This document shows, piece by piece, positions 63,973 through 64,000 of a stretch of 64,000 bases of DNA. Each line of letters starts with the position of its first letter. Position 1 is the first letter of the stretch. The notes below the pieces were generated by a model, which had not been told where the DNA came from, made no database searches, and was given only the letters and a program-made list of their open reading frames with translations. Origin of the DNA: Arthrobacter sp. (GTDB taxonomy: Bacteria; Actinomycetota; Actinomycetes; Actinomycetales; Micrococcaceae); contig NZ_JAPSHJ010000017.1 in NCBI RefSeq assembly GCF_031179985.1, forward strand, positions 1 to 64,000, read 5' to 3'. Position numbers and translations under genes: made by a program.

Positions 63973-64000
63973 GGGAACTCCTTCTCCGAACAGGGACTTC

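Overview
The window is high-GC chromosomal DNA from a Gram-positive actinobacterium, most likely a member of the Micrococcaceae close to Arthrobacter or Pseudarthrobacter. This rests on gene order and content: ribF/rpsO/pnp/M16 peptidase, dapB and dapA near rnj-ftsK-pgsA-cinA-clgR, DUF3046-recA-recX-miaB-miaA-dapF, hflX-dinG-lexA with a divergent LysM gene, a his operon with the bifunctional isomerase PriA, and infC-rpmI-rplT with long Ala/Pro/Lys tails. Nearly all of it is ordinary core chromosome. I see no tRNA, rRNA, CRISPR array, insertion sequence or prophage.

Layout. 1-8.7 kb: tail of a DUF222/HNH gene, ribF, kynA-kynU (tryptophan catabolism), rpsO, pnp, an M16 peptidase and a DUF1579 protein. 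8.7-9.5 kb: a secreted trypsin-like protease split by one extra base. 9.6-17.4 kb: a molybdenum-cofactor island with moaD-moaA on the minus strand and, on the plus strand, a two-component system, a membrane-anchored sulfite-oxidase-like enzyme, then moeA-moaC-mog-moaE. 17.4-25 kb: dapB, a membrane protein, a DUF418-type acyltransferase, a truncated DUF222 gene under a LexA box, a nitrilase-family enzyme, an alpha/beta hydrolase, dapA and RNase J. 25-31.8 kb: a fused anthranilate synthase behind a complete tryptophan attenuator, then ftsK-pgsA-cinA-clgR. 31.9-44.6 kb: marR, DUF3046, recA-recX, miaB-miaA, dapF, a methyltransferase, hflX-dinG, lexA and the divergent LysM gene. 44.7-50.5 kb: hisC-hisB-hisH, a 52-residue membrane protein, priA, an SseB-like gene and an MFS transporter. 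50.6-54.3 kb: DUF1844, then infC (AUU start)-rpmI-rplT-trmH. 54.4-64 kb: a small stress membrane protein, an MFS transporter, mutT, an SOS-type radical SAM gene, a SIMPL protein, a HEXXH-type protein, pheS-pheT and a quinone oxidoreductase.

Two regulatory themes link scattered genes. The first is DNA damage: LexA-type boxes precede recA, lexA and its divergent LysM gene, a DUF222/HNH remnant, and a radical SAM gene whose protein ends in a sliding-clamp-type motif (QPMLF). recA also carries a good match to the LexA-independent (PafBC-type) promoter. The second is tryptophan: kynA-kynU break it down, while anthranilate synthase is controlled by a leaderless 13-codon leader peptide with two adjacent Trp codons and a textbook set of alternative hairpins. 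Many genes appear to be leaderless, with a TANNNT box 6-7 bases before the start codon.
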